31,821 nt of DNA from Chloroflexota bacterium (GTDB lineage: Bacteria; Chloroflexota; Dehalococcoidia; UBA3495). The stretch lies in the NCBI GenBank assembly GCA_022563275.1, contig JADFNR010000023.1, positions 1 to 31,821 on the forward strand. Direction: 5' to 3'. The notes beneath the pieces were generated by a model. The model saw only the letters and a program-made list of their open reading frames with translations. It made no database searches and had not been told where the DNA came from. Shown piece by piece: positions 24,907-31,821 of this stretch. The translations under genes and the position numbers were made by a program. Positions within the stretch are counted from its first letter, which is position 1. Each line of letters starts with the position of its first letter.

Positions 24907-25494
24907 ATGCCTCCAAATGATGACAACACCGACTTAACCCCCGAGGTTGTGCTGTCCCGGACCTCCGTCAAGATGGACCGTGCAGTGGATGCCTTCAAGC
25001 GTGACCTGACCCAACTCCGCACCGGCCGGGCCACTCCGGCGCTGGTGGAGAATGTTGAGATCGACTACTACGGCTCCATGACCCCGCTCAAGCAGATCGC
25101 CTCCATCTCCGCCCCCGACGCCCGGGCCATCATGATTCAGCCCTGGGATACCGGGTCGCTGCGGGAGATCGAAAAGAGCCTGATGTCATCAGACATGGGG
25201 TTCAATCCGTCCAATGACGGCTCAACCATCACCGTGCCCATTCCCCAGCTTACCCAGGAGCGCCGTCAGGAGATGGTCAAGCTTCTCAAACGCAAGATCG
25301 AGGACGGCAAGATATCCGTCAGGAACGCGCGCCGGGACGGTTTAGAGTCGTTGCGGAAGCTGGAGAAAGACAAAGCGATCTCTCAAGACGACGGACGCCG
25401 CGCCCAGGAACAGCTGCAGAAGACAACTGACGGTCATACCAAACAGATCGATGAGACAGGTTCCGCCAAAGAGGCGGAGATCCTGCAGGTCTAG
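24907..25494 (+). CDS. frr: Ribosome recycling factor
   Basis: RRF splits post-termination ribosomes together with EF-G. The protein shows the three-helix bundle with the family motifs FKRDLTQLRTGRATPALVE, YYGSMTPLKQIASIS, IMIQPWD, ITVPIPQLTQERRQEMVK and SVRNARRDG near the C-terminus. I prefer ATG 24907 (MPPNDDNTDL), because GGAGGG (24894-24899) is 7 bases upstream. ATG 24901, which overlaps the pyrH stop, is only one base from that site. The N-terminal Asp/Asn-rich 8 residues are extra relative to E. coli RRF. Confidence 0.96.
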   Translation: MPPNDDNTDLTPEVVLSRTSVKMDRAVDAFKRDLTQLRTGRATPALVENVEIDYYGSMTPLKQIASISAPDARAIMIQPWDTGSLREIEKSLMSSDMGFNPSNDGSTITVPIPQLTQERRQEMVKLLKRKIEDGKISVRNARRDGLESLRKLEKDKAISQDDGRRAQEQLQKTTDGHTKQIDETGSAKEAEILQV

Positions 25495-25498
25495 CCCA

Positions 25499-26308
25499 GT
25501 GCCGGTTGAGCCTCTTCCATCCCAGCCAGCGGCCGGAGACGGCGCACAACCCACTGCCGGGGATGGCGCAAACGTGCCGGTCCATGTTGCTTTTATCATG
25601 GACGGCAATGGACGGTGGGCGCAAAAGCAGGGCCTTCCGCGCATCGCCGGTCATGAGGTGGGCGTGCAGCGCATCCAGGGCATATTGGAGACGCTAGAGC
25701 CCATGGGTGTGAAGTTTGTCACCCTCTATGCGTTTTCAACGGAGAACTGGGGCCGCCCCCAAGAAGAGGTTGACGGCATCATGGATGTCTTCTCCGAGGC
25801 GGTGGCCAGCCAAACCCAAGCGCTCCACGAGAAGAACGTGCGCATAGTCCACGTGGGCCGGACCGAGAACCTGCATCCTGACCTTCGAGACGCGGTGGCT
25901 GAAGCTCAGCGTTTGACCAGCAAGAACACCGGTATCACCATGAACGTGGCCTTCGACTACGGCGGCCGCGACGAGATCCTGGAAGCGGTCCGCCGCATCA
26001 TGAAGGACGGGATCAGTCCGGACGCGATCGACGAAGAACTGTTCAGCCGGTATCTGTTCACCGCCCATTGCCCCGACCCCGACCTGATCATCCGGACCGG
26101 TGGAGAACAGCGCATCAGCAACTTCCTCCTCTGGCAGTCGGCTTACAGCGAGATGTACCATACGACAACTCTGTGGCCGGACCTCGACGCCGCCGAGTTG
26201 GCCCGGGCGTTGGAGGACTTCGGAAACCGCCGCCGCCGCTATGGTGGTCTCAACCCCGAAGACCAATCCCCCGGATCCCAAACGTCTAACCAAACCCCTA
26301 AACAGTAG
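25499..26308 (+). CDS. uppS: Undecaprenyl/polyprenyl diphosphate synthase (cis-prenyltransferase)
   Basis: This enzyme chains isopentenyl diphosphate onto farnesyl diphosphate to make the C55 carrier for cell-wall sugars. Motifs: HVAFIMDGNGRWA with catalytic D35, GHEVGVQRI, TLYAFSTENWGRP, AFDYGGRDEI and DLIIRTGGEQRISNFLLWQSAYSE. The GTG start at 25499 is 5 bases after the frr stop and gives 269 residues; the frame also stays open upstream to ATG 25451 inside frr, which is less likely. Residues 1-25 are a Pro/Ala/Gly-rich extension with the repeat AGDGAQPTAGDGA. It works with dxr and ispG in this cluster, which supply isoprenoid precursors. Confidence 0.96.
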   Translation: MPVEPLPSQPAAGDGAQPTAGDGANVPVHVAFIMDGNGRWAQKQGLPRIAGHEVGVQRIQGILETLEPMGVKFVTLYAFSTENWGRPQEEVDGIMDVFSEAVASQTQALHEKNVRIVHVGRTENLHPDLRDAVAEAQRLTSKNTGITMNVAFDYGGRDEILEAVRRIMKDGISPDAIDEELFSRYLFTAHCPDPDLIIRTGGEQRISNFLLWQSAYSEMYHTTTLWPDLDAAELARALEDFGNRRRRYGGLNPEDQSPGSQTSNQTPKQ

Positions 26309-26324
26309 GAACAGGGAAGAGTTC

Positions 26325-27194
26325 TTGCTCCAACGGTCGCTTACGGCGTTGGTTGGAATCCCCGTTCTGGTGGGCGCCGTCTGGTTGGGGGCCCCGTGGT
26401 TGACCGTATTGATATTGGCGGCCGGCGTGGCCGGCGTTTGGGAACTCTACCGGATGACACCAGCTACCGTAGGCCCCTTGCCCGTTTTTTTGGGAGCCGC
26501 CTGGGTGGTTGCCATGGTGTCTGGAGCCCAAGCCGCATCCGGTCGCGACAATTTCCTAATCATATCCGGTGGCGTGATGGCCGCCGGTTCATTCGCCGCA
26601 TTGCTCTGGTTCATCGCCTTTTATCGAGGCGCCGGTCCAACCGGGATTCGCGGATATTCCCTCGGTTTCTCTTACCTGATCTTGGGGCCCATCTACGTTG
26701 GGTTTCTCTTGGGCCATGCTCTGATGCTCCGGGAGATTCCTGGGCCGGGTGGCCTGGGTCTTGAACCGTCAGGGACGGCGGACCTGGGGCGTAGCTGGCT
26801 CTTGTTTGCCATTCTGGTCACATTCGCCGTGGACACGGGAGCCTATCTGGTGGGAAGGGCGGTGGGGAGCCGGCCCATGGCCCCAAGCATCAGTCCCAAC
26901 AAGACCTGGGAAGGAAGCCTGGGCGGGTTCGCCGCCGCGGTGGCCGCCGCCGTGGCTCTGGGGCTGGTTTTCGATCTGGAGATTCCGGTATGGCAGCAGG
27001 CGGTGATCGGGGGCGTGGTGGGGGTCGTAGCCCAATGGGGAGACCTGATAGAGTCCAAGCTGAAGCGGATTGCGGACGTGAAGGACGCTGGTAGTATAAT
27101 TCCTGGACATGGCGGGCTGTTGGACCGTTTGGACAGCCTGCTGTTGACCCTGCCGGCCGTCTATTATCTGCTCGTTACGGTGTTTGCCCCCTAA
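26325..27194 (+). CDS. cdsA: Phosphatidate cytidylyltransferase (CDP-diglyceride synthase)
   Basis: This integral membrane enzyme makes CDP-diacylglycerol from phosphatidate and CTP, the branch point of phospholipid synthesis. The protein has about eight hydrophobic segments, the motif SISPNKTWEGSLGG and the family signature ESKLKRIADVKDAGSIIPGH, then GGLLDRLDS. The TTG start at 26325 gives 289 residues and has AGGGA 7 bases upstream; it lies 16 bases after the uppS stop. Longer frames reach back into uppS and are not needed. pgpA, which acts later in the same lipid pathway, is upstream in this window. Confidence 0.96.
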   Translation: MLQRSLTALVGIPVLVGAVWLGAPWLTVLILAAGVAGVWELYRMTPATVGPLPVFLGAAWVVAMVSGAQAASGRDNFLIISGGVMAAGSFAALLWFIAFYRGAGPTGIRGYSLGFSYLILGPIYVGFLLGHALMLREIPGPGGLGLEPSGTADLGRSWLLFAILVTFAVDTGAYLVGRAVGSRPMAPSISPNKTWEGSLGGFAAAVAAAVALGLVFDLEIPVWQQAVIGGVVGVVAQWGDLIESKLKRIADVKDAGSIIPGHGGLLDRLDSLLLTLPAVYYLLVTVFAP

Positions 27195-27226
27195 ACCGCC
27201 AGCACCCGTCGGTGAGTTAGCTTAAA

Positions 27227-28345
27227 ATGAAAAGAATCGTCATACTTGGGTCAACCGGGTCCATCGGCTGCCAAACCCTGGATATCGTCCGTGCGTTTCC
27301 AGACGAGTTCGAGGTGGTCGGTCTGGCCGCGGGCAACAACATCGAGCTTCTGAACGAGCAGATCAAAGAATTCAACCCCAAGCACGTCTGCTGCATCAAC
27401 CCTCCCGCAAAAGCCTTTCGGGGCATGGAATTCACCCCGATGGAAGATATGGTTTGCCTGGACAACGTGGACCAGGTGATGGTGGCGCTCATGGGCAGCG
27501 TGGGCCTGGTGCCGACTCTGAACGCGCTCAAGGCCGGCAAGTCAGTAGCCCTCTGCAACAAAGAGCCCATCGTCATGGCCGGTGGACTGATAAAGGAGTA
27601 TGAGTCGCGCTACGGCGGAGAAGTGCTTCCGGTGGACAGCGAGCCAAGCGCCATCTGGCAGTGCCTCCGGGGCGAGACCAGTGAGATACTTAGGTTGCTG
27701 ATAACCGCCTCGGGTGGGCCGTTCCGCACCACACCCATGGAAGAGATGGAAGGGGTCACACCGGAGCGGGCCCTCCAGCATCCCACCTGGAAGATGGGCA
27801 AGAAGATAACGATAGACTCTGCTACGCTGATAAATAAGGCGTTTGAAGTGATCGAAACGCATTGGTTGTTCGACGTGCCCTGGGACAGGATCGAAGTGGT
27901 GGTCCATCCGCAAAGCACCATACATTCCATGGTCGAGTTCGCTGACGGCTCGGTGAAGGCCCAGATGGGCCCCCCGGACATGCGGCTGCCCATCCAGTAC
28001 GCTCTGTTCTACCCGAAACGCCTGCCGAATCCGATGATTCCCAGGCTGGACACCTCGATATCTCACTCCATGACCTTCGCCCCCATGGAGCCGGGACGCT
28101 TTCCCTGCTTCGACCTTGCCGTCGCGGCGGGCAAGAAGGGTGGCACCCATCCGGCGGTGCTGAGCGCGGCCGACGAAGTGGCGGTCCAAGCGTTCTTGGA
28201 TTCCAAGATCCGCTTCACTGAGATACCCAAAGTCATCGACCGGGTCCTGTCCGAACACGAATCTCTCCCGGGAGAAAACGCAGAGGACTTCTTGGAAGCG
28301 GACCGTTGGGCCACGGAACGAACGGTAGAACTAATCGGCGGTTAG
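27227..28345 (+). CDS. dxr: 1-Deoxy-D-xylulose 5-phosphate reductoisomerase with an altered active-site loop
   Basis: DXR makes 2-C-methyl-D-erythritol 4-phosphate, the first committed step of the MEP isoprenoid pathway. The NADPH motif ILGSTGSIGCQTLDIV (5-20) is intact, as are NKE (111-113), metal ligands D137 and E139, SGGPF, LQHPTWKMG (H185), NKAFEVIETHWLF (E207) and VVHPQSTIHSM. The loop that reads DSEHxAI in nearly all family members, with a histidine important in E. coli (H153), here reads DSEPSAIWQCL, with P140. PDMRLPIQYAL replaces the usual PDMRTPIAYAL. The length of 372 is slightly short of the usual 385-400. The gene keeps its place between cdsA and rseP, so it is probably functional. 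Confidence 0.93.
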   Translation: MKRIVILGSTGSIGCQTLDIVRAFPDEFEVVGLAAGNNIELLNEQIKEFNPKHVCCINPPAKAFRGMEFTPMEDMVCLDNVDQVMVALMGSVGLVPTLNALKAGKSVALCNKEPIVMAGGLIKEYESRYGGEVLPVDSEPSAIWQCLRGETSEILRLLITASGGPFRTTPMEEMEGVTPERALQHPTWKMGKKITIDSATLINKAFEVIETHWLFDVPWDRIEVVVHPQSTIHSMVEFADGSVKAQMGPPDMRLPIQYALFYPKRLPNPMIPRLDTSISHSMTFAPMEPGRFPCFDLAVAAGKKGGTHPAVLSAADEVAVQAFLDSKIRFTEIPKVIDRVLSEHESLPGENAEDFLEADRWATERTVELIGG

Positions 28346-28414
28346 AGATCCTTCGCGATCTTAAGACCGTAATATCTTCAGTGACACCCGACGCGATATT
28401 TGATAATAACTTTG

Positions 28415-28420
28415 TATAGT
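28415..28420 (+). promoter_or_regulatory. Candidate -10 box of rseP (near-leaderless)
   Basis: TATAGT ends 8 bases before ATG 28429, so transcription would start at or within 2 bases of the start codon. No ribosome binding site precedes the ATG (AACCAAGC), which fits a leaderless mRNA. No good -35 box is visible. Confidence 0.35.
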
Positions 28421-28428
28421 AACCAAGC

Positions 28429-29757
28429 ATGGAAACTTTCCTCATAGCCGTTGGCACTCTAGTGCCACTGCTCCTCATCTTGGTGGTCATTCACGAGTTT
28501 GGCCATTACGCCACCGCCCGTGCCATGGGCGTAAAAGTTCTGGAATTCGGAGTTGGGTTTCCGCCACGGGCCTTCGGCGTCTACACCGGAAATACGTCCG
28601 TTCGGTTGGACGGGGCCACCCGGTACGTCGGACTGTCCGGCCCAGATGACCTGGGCCGAGGCCTGAAGGTAAAGATTAGTTCCGCCGAAGATGACCAAGG
28701 CAATCTGGTGGCCCGCGTCATAGAGTTGAGCAAGAAGCCGGCCAAGGGAGAACGGGAGGACGAGCCGGAAGAAGAGCGCCCCGGTGAAGCGGACCTCCTG
28801 AAGCATGAGGGCAAGATACGCTCCGTCGGAGACGGGTCATTGGTCCTGGCCGACATGCTCTACTCGGTGAACTGGGCGCCCATCGGCGGGTTTGTCCGAC
28901 TGGCTGGAGAAGCCAACCCCAACGTCCCCCGCAGCCTGGCCGGCAAGGGAACCGGCACCCGGTTCCTGGTCCTGATCGCCGGGCCGTTGATGAACGCCAT
29001 ACTCCCCTTATTGATCTTCACCGTCCTCCTGATGATTCCTCAGGACGTCGCGGTGGGCCGTCTGGTGATAGCGGAGGTCGGAGAGAACACGGCGGCGTCC
29101 AAGGCGCAGGTGCAGGCGGGGGATGTCGTCCTCAAGGCCAACCGAAGGGTCATCGAGAACCGGTTGGATTTCACCCGTGAGATCAACCTGAACGGCGGTT
29201 CCAACATGGCGATGTTGGTCGAGCGGGAAGGTCAGGAATTATTGCTGCATCTCCGGCCCCGGTTCGACACTGAGTCGGGCCGCTGGCTGGTGGGTGTATT
29301 CCCGCGCCTGGATGACGTCACCATCGTGAGCCGGTCGGAGCCAATCTGGGAAGCCATCCCCAATAGCTTCGTCAATACCTGGGAGATGCTGGTGCTGGTC
29401 AAACAGGCCCTGGGCGGGGCCTTTGGGGAAGGCTCGTCGCCGCAGTTCTCCGGCCCCATCGGCATTGCCCAGATCACCGGGGAGGTAACCCGTAGCGCCG
29501 GCTGGGTCGGGTGGTTGGGCGTGGGCATACTGCTCAGCATCAACCTGGCCGTCTTGAACATCCTGCCCATCCCCATGCTGGATGGAGGCCGGTTGGTCTT
29601 TGTGGTGTTGGAATGGGCGCGCCGCGGGAAGAAGATACCGGCCCATAGAGAGGGCATGGTGCACCTGATCGGTTTCGCGTTGCTGATGGGCGTCATCTTG
29701 CTGGTGAGCGTCAACGACATTAGCCGCCTGATCGACGGCCGAAGTTTCTTGGGTTAG
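28429..29757 (+). CDS. rseP: RIP (site-2) zinc metalloprotease RseP with an unusual insertion
   Basis: This protease cuts transmembrane substrates, such as anti-sigma factors or signal-peptide remnants, within the membrane. The first helix carries the zinc motif VIHEFGHYATAR with H22, E23 and H26. A PDZ domain spans about 205-295 (GRLVIAEVGENTAASKAQVQAGDVVL), and the third zinc ligand is D385 in NILPIPMLDGGRLVF. Between GVGFPPRAFG (41-50) and YSVNWAPIGGFVRLAGE (145-161), where relatives have about 15-20 residues, there are about 90. This insertion ends in an acidic, charged stretch and contains beta-like segments. The length of 442 is long for a protein with one PDZ domain. Confidence 0.95.
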   Translation: METFLIAVGTLVPLLLILVVIHEFGHYATARAMGVKVLEFGVGFPPRAFGVYTGNTSVRLDGATRYVGLSGPDDLGRGLKVKISSAEDDQGNLVARVIELSKKPAKGEREDEPEEERPGEADLLKHEGKIRSVGDGSLVLADMLYSVNWAPIGGFVRLAGEANPNVPRSLAGKGTGTRFLVLIAGPLMNAILPLLIFTVLLMIPQDVAVGRLVIAEVGENTAASKAQVQAGDVVLKANRRVIENRLDFTREINLNGGSNMAMLVEREGQELLLHLRPRFDTESGRWLVGVFPRLDDVTIVSRSEPIWEAIPNSFVNTWEMLVLVKQALGGAFGEGSSPQFSGPIGIAQITGEVTRSAGWVGWLGVGILLSINLAVLNILPIPMLDGGRLVFVVLEWARRGKKIPAHREGMVHLIGFALLMGVILLVSVNDISRLIDGRSFLG

Positions 29758-29895
29758 TTGCGCCCACTCCACGATTCGGGGCTGCGATTTACTGGGCTAA
29801 CTGCCCCCAACCTGTGCCGATTCCGCCCGTCTCGCCCTGGCACCATTCCCCCCATTCGTGTACCATTAGCCTGCTTTCGCATCGAATAGCGAGGT

Positions 29896-29911
29896 ATGCC
29901 CAAATAGGCAT
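29896..29911. promoter_or_regulatory. Short palindrome upstream of ispG
   Basis: ATGCC-CAAATA-GGCAT is a 5-base inverted repeat with a 6-base AT-rich spacer, 65 bases before the ispG start. The form is operator-like, but the arms are short and no promoter boxes could be placed firmly. The rest of the 218-base gap (29758-29975) shows only weak GC hairpins. Confidence 0.25.
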
Positions 29912-29975
29912 GATATTGCGGGAATTCAACCTCTGTGATCTGATCGTTTTGGCTGGTCGTTGAGGAAAGGGCGAG

Positions 29976-31115
29976 ATGAATAAACGTCGAGTAACCAAGC
30001 CGGTCTATGTGGGCGGCGTTAAGATAGGCGGCGGAGCGGACGTTACAGTCCAATCCATGACCAAGACCGACACCCGGGACGTGAAGGCCACGGTCAAGCA
30101 GATCCACGAACTGGAAGAGGCAGGCTGCGAGGTGATCCGCAGTGCCGTGCCCGACGCTCAGGCGGCGGAGGCCATGGCCGAGATCAAGAAGCAGATCCAC
30201 ATCCCTCTCATCGCCGACATCCACTTCCATTACAAGCTGGCCCTTACTTGCCTCGAAGGCGGCATCGACTGCCTCCGCCTGAACCCCGGCAACCTGCGCA
30301 ACGAAGATCAGGTGCGCGAGGTGGTGCGGGCGGCAAAAGAGCGCGGCATCCCCATCAGGATCGGTGTCAACTTCGGCAGCCTGCCCCCGGTGGGCGGCAT
30401 CGGCCGCACCAGGGGGTTCTCCCGGCACATGGACCTGGTCAACAGTTTGCCCAAGGCCGGCGAGGCCCGTGATGGCGACTACAGCGTGGTCGACCACATG
30501 GTGGCGACAGCGTTGTGGGAGATCAGCCTGCTGGAAGAGCAGGACTTCGACCAGATAAAGATATCCATGAAGGCCTTTGACGTTCCCACCACCGTGGAAG
30601 CCTACACCCGCTTGGCCGGTATGATGCCCTATCCATTGCATCTGGGCATCACCGAAGCCGGCACCCCCATGGCCGGTTCCATACGCACGTCCGTTGGCCT
30701 GGGCGTGCTGCTCTACAACGGGATCGGCGACACCATCAGAGTTTCGTTGAGCGGCGACCCTACCGAAGAGGTTGTGGCCGGCTTCGAGATACTGAAGTCC
30801 CTGAATATGCGCAAGAAGGGCGCGGTCTTGGTGGCCTGCCCCAGTTGCGGCCGGGCCGACGTGGACGTGATCAAGCTGGCCAACGATGTGGACGCCCTGC
30901 TCAAGAAGGGCAAGAAAGTGATCACCGTCGCTGTCATGGGGTGCGAGGTCAACGGACCCGGAGAAGCCAAGGACGCCGACGTGGGCATCGCGGCCGGAGC
31001 GGGCCGCGCGGTGATATTCCGCAAAGGCAAGAAAGTGCGCGTGGTGCCCGAGGCCGAGATGTTGACTGCCCTGATGGAAGAGGTAGAAAACACTCCGGTA
31101 CCCGCCGGCGACTGA
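29976..31115 (+). CDS. ispG: 4-Hydroxy-3-methylbut-2-enyl diphosphate synthase (IspG/GcpE)
   Basis: This [4Fe-4S] enzyme converts methylerythritol cyclodiphosphate to HMBPP, the penultimate MEP-pathway step. Cluster ligands are C288 and C291 (ACPSCGR), C323 (VMGCEVNGPGE) and E330, matching E. coli C270, C273, C305 and E312. The TIM barrel begins VTVQSMTKTDTRD and contains PLIADIHFHY and CLRLNPGN. Residues about 134-168 hold a Gly/Arg-containing stretch longer than in most relatives. AGGAAAGGG ends 5 bases before ATG 29976. It shares a pathway with dxr upstream. The flavodoxin/ferredoxin partner and ispH are not in the window. Confidence 0.97.
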   Translation: MNKRRVTKPVYVGGVKIGGGADVTVQSMTKTDTRDVKATVKQIHELEEAGCEVIRSAVPDAQAAEAMAEIKKQIHIPLIADIHFHYKLALTCLEGGIDCLRLNPGNLRNEDQVREVVRAAKERGIPIRIGVNFGSLPPVGGIGRTRGFSRHMDLVNSLPKAGEARDGDYSVVDHMVATALWEISLLEEQDFDQIKISMKAFDVPTTVEAYTRLAGMMPYPLHLGITEAGTPMAGSIRTSVGLGVLLYNGIGDTIRVSLSGDPTEEVVAGFEILKSLNMRKKGAVLVACPSCGRADVDVIKLANDVDALLKKGKKVITVAVMGCEVNGPGEAKDADVGIAAGAGRAVIFRKGKKVRVVPEAEMLTALMEEVENTPVPAGD

Positions 31116-31240
31116 ACCGGCAGGTCCTTCTGTACGGCCACCGCGGCTCCGGTGAACGATTGTGCCGCCCAAGGTCCATTGCCGACTAATATTTTGACTC
31201 AGTAGCCTTGGACATACTGGGAGACTATCCGGCCCCTCCA

Positions 31241-31258
31241 CGCCCCCCTGGCGGCTTT
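31241..31258 (+). terminator. Weak candidate terminator after ispG
   Basis: CGCC (31241-31244) and GGCG (31250-31253) form a short stem with a 5-base loop, followed by GCTTTTT. The stem is only 4 bp, so the call rests mainly on the T-run. Confidence 0.3.
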
Positions 31259-31311
31259 TTAGGGGCATTCCATTTGGGTCATAGCGTCTCCAACTGTCCG
31301 ATCGCAGTCGC

Positions 31312-31317
31312 TATAAT
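31312..31317 (+). promoter_or_regulatory. Candidate -10 box of proS
   Basis: A perfect TATAAT lies 91 bases before the proS start. No good -35 box was found at 16-18 bases. The predicted leader (about 31324-31408) is GC-rich; I recognise no T-box or riboswitch in it. Confidence 0.35.
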
Positions 31318-31408
31318 GGTTTGGCTCCGCCTGGCCGGACTGAATCCCGCTTCGAGCGATTCCGCAATCCCGGCGATTCCGACATTTCCAAGGGGGCTAC
31401 GCCCAGAT

Positions 31409-31821
31409 ATGAGATTCTCCCGGATGGTCTCCAAGACACTACGGTCCGACCCTCCCGACGCCGAAACCGCCAGCCACCGGTTGCTGCTGCGGGCCGGGCT
31501 GATCCACCAGGTGGCCGCCGGCATTTACGCCTATCTGCCATTGGCCCTGCGGTCGCTGCGCAAGATAGAAAACATCATCCGGGATGAGATGGACGCCGCC
31601 GGCGGGCAGGAGTTGATGCTGCCGGCGCTACAGCCCCAGGAACTCTGGGAACAGACGGGGCGGAAGGAGGCCTTCGGCGACAACATGTTCTCCCTGGAGG
31701 ACCGGCGGGGCCGCCCCATGGTGCTGGCGCCCACCCACGAAGAAGTGATCACCAACGTAGTCAAAGCCAACGTCCAGAGCTACCGAGACCTGCCCCTCAT
31801 CCTGTACCAGATCCAGACCAA
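31409..31821 (+). CDS. proS: Prolyl-tRNA synthetase, N-terminal part (cut by the window edge)
   Basis: The visible 137 codons begin MRFSRMVSKTLRSDPPDAET and run through ASHRLLLRAGLIHQVAAGIY, AYLPLALRSLRKIENIIRDE and MLPALQPQELWEQTGR to VLAPTHEEVITNVV. This is the N-terminus and class II motif 1-2 region of a bacterial-type ProRS (TxE proline-binding loop THEE). Class II synthetases charge tRNA with amino acid through an aminoacyl-adenylate. The editing (INS) domain and anticodon-binding domain lie beyond the window. ATG 31409 fits the family N-terminus; AGGGGG is 13 bases upstream, rather far. ispG-proS adjacency is common. Confidence 0.95.
   Translation, partial: MRFSRMVSKTLRSDPPDAETASHRLLLRAGLIHQVAAGIYAYLPLALRSLRKIENIIRDEMDAAGGQELMLPALQPQELWEQTGRKEAFGDNMFSLEDRRGRPMVLAPTHEEVITNVVKANVQSYRDLPLILYQIQT

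Noticed and set aside
29754..31268. Long minus-strand open frame opposite ispG
   Set aside because: It is antisense to a gene with every IspG motif. Its His/Gly/Val/Ala-rich translation matches no family; such frames are expected opposite GC-rich codons.
31324..31408. T-box leader before proS
   Set aside because: I could not find a T-box sequence or a terminator/antiterminator pair; the leader is too short for a full T-box.

Overview
The window is a GC-rich, densely coded bacterial chromosome segment of about 31.8 kb. It has housekeeping operons, no mobile element, no rRNA and no CRISPR array. Several traits suggest a Chloroflexota member, perhaps Dehalococcoidia or SAR202-like: a short EF-Ts without the long coiled-coil part, a flavin-dependent LLM-class monooxygenase, long acidic Pro/Glu/Ala tails on ribosomal proteins, many TTG and GTG starts, and several promoters placed so close to the start codon that the mRNAs would be leaderless. 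This assignment is an inference; no marker rRNA is present.

Layout. 1-1520 (minus strand): a truncated type IV pilin-like gene behind two CRP-like operators, and a response regulator with an unusual ferredoxin-like C-terminal domain. 1664-3056: the polyamine genes speD and speE behind a promoter with a palindromic operator, ended by a perfect bidirectional terminator. 3202-7273 (minus strand): acetyl-CoA synthetase followed by the most remarkable gene here, a three-domain fusion of a DapA-superfamily aldolase, an MfnB-type furan phosphate synthase and a TusA-like sulfur-carrier domain. 7473-10235: a DHA2-type MFS exporter and an LLM-class flavin monooxygenase. 10345-10622: a possible tiny ORF and tRNA-Val(GAC) with an odd C33. 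10764-19207: rplS, priA, def, cca, secD and secF. 19230-20264 (minus strand): a zinc alcohol dehydrogenase, divergent from nfo, a zincin-like metallopeptidase gene and pgpA (20403-22086). 22336-31821: the conserved cluster rpsB-tsf-pyrH-frr-uppS-cdsA-dxr-rseP-ispG-proS, with proS cut by the window edge.

How the genes work together. The right half is a translation, envelope and isoprenoid block: S2, EF-Ts, UMP kinase and ribosome recycling factor, then dxr and ispG of the MEP pathway, undecaprenyl-PP synthase and CDP-DAG synthase that use its products or build phospholipid, and the RseP site-2 protease. pgpA is a further phospholipid gene nearby. def, cca, secD and secF serve protein maturation, tRNA maturation and export. 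The left half is more accessory. The fusion gene is the best candidate for undescribed biochemistry: it suggests that a bacterium makes a 3-(hydroxymethyl)furan-type precursor, known from methanofuran synthesis, on a polypeptide that also carries an aldolase and a possible sulfur carrier.
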